A stretch of DNA of 34,717 bases from Bacteroidota bacterium (GTDB taxonomy: Bacteria > Bacteroidota > Rhodothermia > Rhodothermales > Rubricoccaceae), in assembly GCA_039821555.1 (NCBI GenBank), contig JBCBNX010000029.1:1-34717 (forward strand). Direction: 5' to 3'. A program made the position numbers and the translations under genes. The number at the start of each line of letters is the position of its first letter. Within the stretch, counting starts at the first letter, position 1. A model generated the notes under the pieces. That model was not told where the DNA came from. It made no database searches and saw nothing but the letters and a program-made list of their open reading frames with translations. This document shows positions 33,901 through 34,717 of this stretch, piece after piece.

Positions 33901-34109
33901 ACTATGCGTCTTGGCTCTTCGAGAACGACGCTCAGTCCGACGGCGAGTGGACGGTTGCCAGCCTCGACCCCTTGGACTTTCTTCGGTACGGCCTCGACCA
34001 GGTCCCCGATGTCCTCGACCTAGAGGGAGCTGCGAGCTTTTTGCACGAGCTGATGCCACCCTCTCTGAATGAGCGCACGCAGAGCCGCTGGCGATTCTAC
34101 GGCCGATAG
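30918..34109 (+). CDS. Membrane-anchored degenerate superfamily-2 helicase (Lhr/MrfA/Hrq1-like)
   Basis: The first 200 of 1063 residues hold about five transmembrane helices (near 1-20, 33-52, 88-112, 166-190, 192-210). An acidic linker follows, then a helicase-shaped region. RDVLINENAAYDLSPVL (310-326) sits where helicases have the Walker A loop, but has no GKT/GKS. VVVATPEALL (394-403) matches motif Ib. VVLFDTVRLI (419-428) occupies the DEAH/DEVH motif, but reads FDTV. VIALAEERGPE (455-465) replaces the SAT motif. LGHIPRDQLYQRVLPGQIHV (from 762) with GGKPYQVDAVDEAAGVVRL matches the beta-rich domain of Lhr/MrfA/Hrq1-type helicases. VVEDAHADLGLVQALF (968-983) matches the DUF1998 core, without its zinc-binding cysteines. 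ATP hydrolysis is therefore unlikely. The protein probably tethers something, perhaps DNA, at the inner membrane. The family match is by eye; loss of motifs is seen directly. Confidence 0.85.
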   Translation: MVVRALLYVGLAYGLVWVLLWRINRKREDRHLQGWSPLLALVFVGEALLLLRRLETSEVGREIERALRGLRSLLEEGGAVLAPTAEATHLLFGWIAVALFLLAKLFLMGVHRLLQRLARRSQAKAAVERGDAQEPPTPSLAYEREVPSPHDVLVGSAGRVVLASRWEYPRLVVWAGVAVSVLALLAVLVDVTVAPLPGVVPGLMALTLLVLVETAWYLGGPRKSDRVEEAPEPGADEDVDLEALWEQYLSIWPERVLSSSLSVDVPPAAPPSASSPLSGEAAVVWQVLTEAYPALTAAHAETLRVLWERRDVLINENAAYDLSPVLFATLQRDLVGGERVLLLVSPDTLDAPEDQTPEPLRWAGDWLHRLYGDGLGWIVATLDAVRREADPPHVVVATPEALLNPGVLDAPWFDALATVVLFDTVRLITPDLMATGALLHVLHDRAAKQRRTLQVIALAEERGPELEASLRRVLPFTPEERTLARPTPVVPAHAILWRLDGPPLQRALLSTPTFLGTEPVLALPAWAAGVEAIRLVEQETVPVAEEIAEVDRHLGGLLPDGPLSAHELTGTATARLAWYPTAADTLHPAPRPVVIARDGVHNPPATLRRALAQGTDAALVHVVSPPSLLREYFAAHVGYFMRAPFSALTPRPTERTGLVVAYALLERLIAAPMAEPDVEAVLNQARQPTGPTEDRLLALFDEALGLDVGALGVLHVEVRDEFDADVERFEEVAFFSLDARLRSHAVLSWRRSFTLVAGATTLGHIPRDQLYQRVLPGQIHVFGGKPYQVDAVDEAAGVVRLHHRAGTDRATYRPDLRIDVGPLRALRDADDTRALGLGWTARAILAEAVVEIETPGFFAFRDGIHLAQASYSYTALNGPNATPARRYDQARVLRLTFTPEGNATPPPDPDRLAFTLALLLTEALPTLFPEAHAFVRVGTAHSLVGPLADLMPSFSIEGDDMAAISLTVVEDAHADLGLVQALFDTWPQVFTLLGDYASWLFENDAQSDGEWTVASLDPLDFLRYGLDQVPDVLDLEGAASFLHELMPPSLNERTQSRWRFYGR

Positions 34110-34221
34110 CGTGGCGTTGCGCTGGCCATCAGGTCTCGCACATGGAGGCGTCGGTCTGTGCGCCCCGGCTCGCCGTCTCCGAACGACTCGCCTCGACACT
34201 TTCAGCAGCGGCGATCGGGCT

Positions 34222-34263
34222 CAACACAAAGCGCGCGCCCGGGCTAAGTGCTCGGACGCGCGC
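34222..34263 (-). terminator. Intrinsic terminator of the small Cys-rich protein gene
   Basis: A GC-rich stem of about 13 bp with one mismatch and one G-U pair joins 34231-34243 and 34251-34263 around a seven-base loop. On the minus strand it is followed by TTTGTGTTG. It begins 25 bp after the stop codon of the Cys-rich protein. On the plus strand no T-tract follows, so it serves the minus strand. Confidence 0.6.
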
Positions 34264-34287
34264 TCGCGTGGGGTGCAACGACGCCGC

Positions 34288-34488
34288 TTACGCGACCTTG
34301 ACCTCGACGTCGGCAGGGATGACCGCCAGTTCGAAGCGTACACCATGGTCGCCCGGGTAGGCGTCCCGGTGATCGTGTTCGTTCCGAAGGATGTCGGTCG
34401 GAATGCCCTCCGGGAACGCGCTGCACGAGGCGTTGGAGGCGGTGCGGTTGAGGTGTGCGCAGGCGGTGCACTGTGACTGAATGGCCAT
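34288..34488 (-). CDS. Small Cys-rich conserved protein of unknown function
   Basis: The 66-residue protein has C-x-x-C-x-H near the N-terminus (Cys7, Cys10, His12), then CSAFPEGIP with Cys22 and a conserved DHRDAYPGDHGVRFEL segment. From memory this C-x-x-C-x-H / C-x-AFP-x-GIP / H-x(4)-PGD-x-G-x-x-F pattern is a widespread small-protein family with no known function. The Cys and His residues could form a small metal site. The ATG at 34488 is the only possible start because an in-frame TAA lies three codons upstream. A terminator follows, so it is a single-gene transcript, convergent with the pseudo-helicase gene. It is intact, and unrelated in composition to its neighbours. Confidence 0.8.
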   Translation of the reverse strand: MAIQSQCTACAHLNRTASNASCSAFPEGIPTDILRNEHDHRDAYPGDHGVRFELAVIPADVEVKVA

Positions 34489-34512
34489 GGTCGTTTAGAG
34501 TAAGATTGGTGT

Positions 34513-34538
34513 GGATGGTTGCAGGTTTACAACCGTCC
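34513..34538. promoter_or_regulatory. Inverted repeat upstream of the Cys-rich protein gene
   Basis: GGATGGTTG (34513-34521) pairs with CAACCGTCC (34530-34538), 9 bp with one G-U pair and an eight-base loop. It lies 25-50 bp before the start codon of the minus-strand gene, where an operator or a 5'-leader hairpin could act. No function can be assigned. Confidence 0.35.
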
Positions 34539-34563
34539 ATATCGACCACTAGGTCCCAACGTG

Positions 34564-34608
34564 AAGAAATTTGGACCCGGTCTAAACCTACAGAAAGACC
34601 CGGGTCCA
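34564..34608 (-). terminator. Strong stem-loop, possible minus-strand terminator
   Basis: TGGACCCGG (34572-34580) pairs perfectly with CCGGGTCCA (34600-34608); the inner TCT/AGA pairing extends the stem past a one-base bulge. On the minus strand it is followed by AATTTCTTC, a moderate T-rich tract. It could end a minus-strand gene entering from beyond the right edge. Alternatively it is a dyad in a promoter region. Confidence 0.4.
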
Positions 34609-34640
34609 CGACTGAGCCAGCCCACTTCGTACGGGAACGG

Positions 34641-34717
34641 TCATACCATCTCCGGGAGCTTAGTTGCGAGAGCAGGGTGCACGCACCCCCGCTCACCTGC
34701 CCCCACACCTCCATGCC
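34641..34717 (-). other. Unresolved right edge: possible gene end (minus) or gene start (plus)
   Basis: One minus-strand frame is open from the edge to a TGA at 34643-34641 and would end KLPEMV, 32 bp before the strong stem-loop; that favours a gene end. On the plus strand an ATG at 34713-34715 follows CCTGCCCCCACACCTCC, very like the leader of the division gene (CCTGCCCCCACC-ATG); that favours a gene start. The GGGTGC-AC-GCACCC inverted repeat at 34675-34688 would fit an operator. Too little sequence is present to choose. Confidence 0.25.

Noticed and set aside
30918..34109. Active DNA or RNA helicase
   Set aside because: The Walker A, DEAH and SAT positions all lack the required residues, so ATP-driven unwinding is not supported.
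34615..34690. tRNA-like sequence near the right edge (GGGAGCTTAGTTGCGAGAGC)
   Set aside because: It resembles a D-arm only by chance: no matching acceptor stem, no anticodon stem and no T-loop GTTCGAA-like sequence could be placed.

Overview
The window is chromosomal DNA of a high-G+C member of the Bacteroidota/Rhodothermota group, most likely an order Rhodothermales-type marine bacterium. This is inferred from three proteins with type IX secretion (T9SS) C-terminal sorting domains, a Bacteroidota-style LptD-like outer-membrane protein, signal peptides ending in A-Q, start codons set in C-rich leaders without clear Shine-Dalgarno sites, and strongly G/C-ending codons. No rRNA, tRNA, CRISPR array, transposase or integrase was seen.

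Left part (1-8133) is housekeeping. The 3' end of a membrane-protein gene meets a convergent lipoprotein gene. Five co-directional genes follow: enolase, an FtsB/DivIC-like division protein, a ROK sugar kinase whose zinc motif has lost its cysteines, an LptD-like LPS export protein, and an M32 carboxypeptidase.

Middle part (8134-23381) holds three tandem giant genes for secreted paralogues of 1901, 1599 and 1382 residues. Each has a signal peptide, a roughly 470-residue N-terminal module with four conserved cysteines that I do not recognise, ten, seven or six roughly 92-residue repeats, two CARDB-like domains, and a T9SS sorting domain. The first two also have an acidic linker before the sorting domain. 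The first gene contains two 476-bp blocks that differ at only 12 positions. The second and third proteins are collinear almost residue for residue.

Right part (23413-34109) starts with a gamma-type carbonic anhydrase on the minus strand, then a SpoIIAA-like small protein. Four plus-strand genes follow: a tubulin/FtsZ-like GTPase-fold protein (1118 aa), a small four-helix histidine-containing membrane protein, a 728-residue orphan with two membrane helices and a basic coiled coil, and a 1063-residue protein. The last has about five N-terminal membrane helices followed by what reads as a complete but catalytically dead Lhr/MrfA/Hrq1-like superfamily-2 helicase. These four genes are the best candidate for an undescribed system: a tubulin-like cytoskeletal protein combined with a membrane-anchored pseudo-helicase.

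The right end (34110-34717) holds a small Cys-rich protein gene on the minus strand with its own intrinsic terminator, then a structured intergenic region and an unresolved gene edge.
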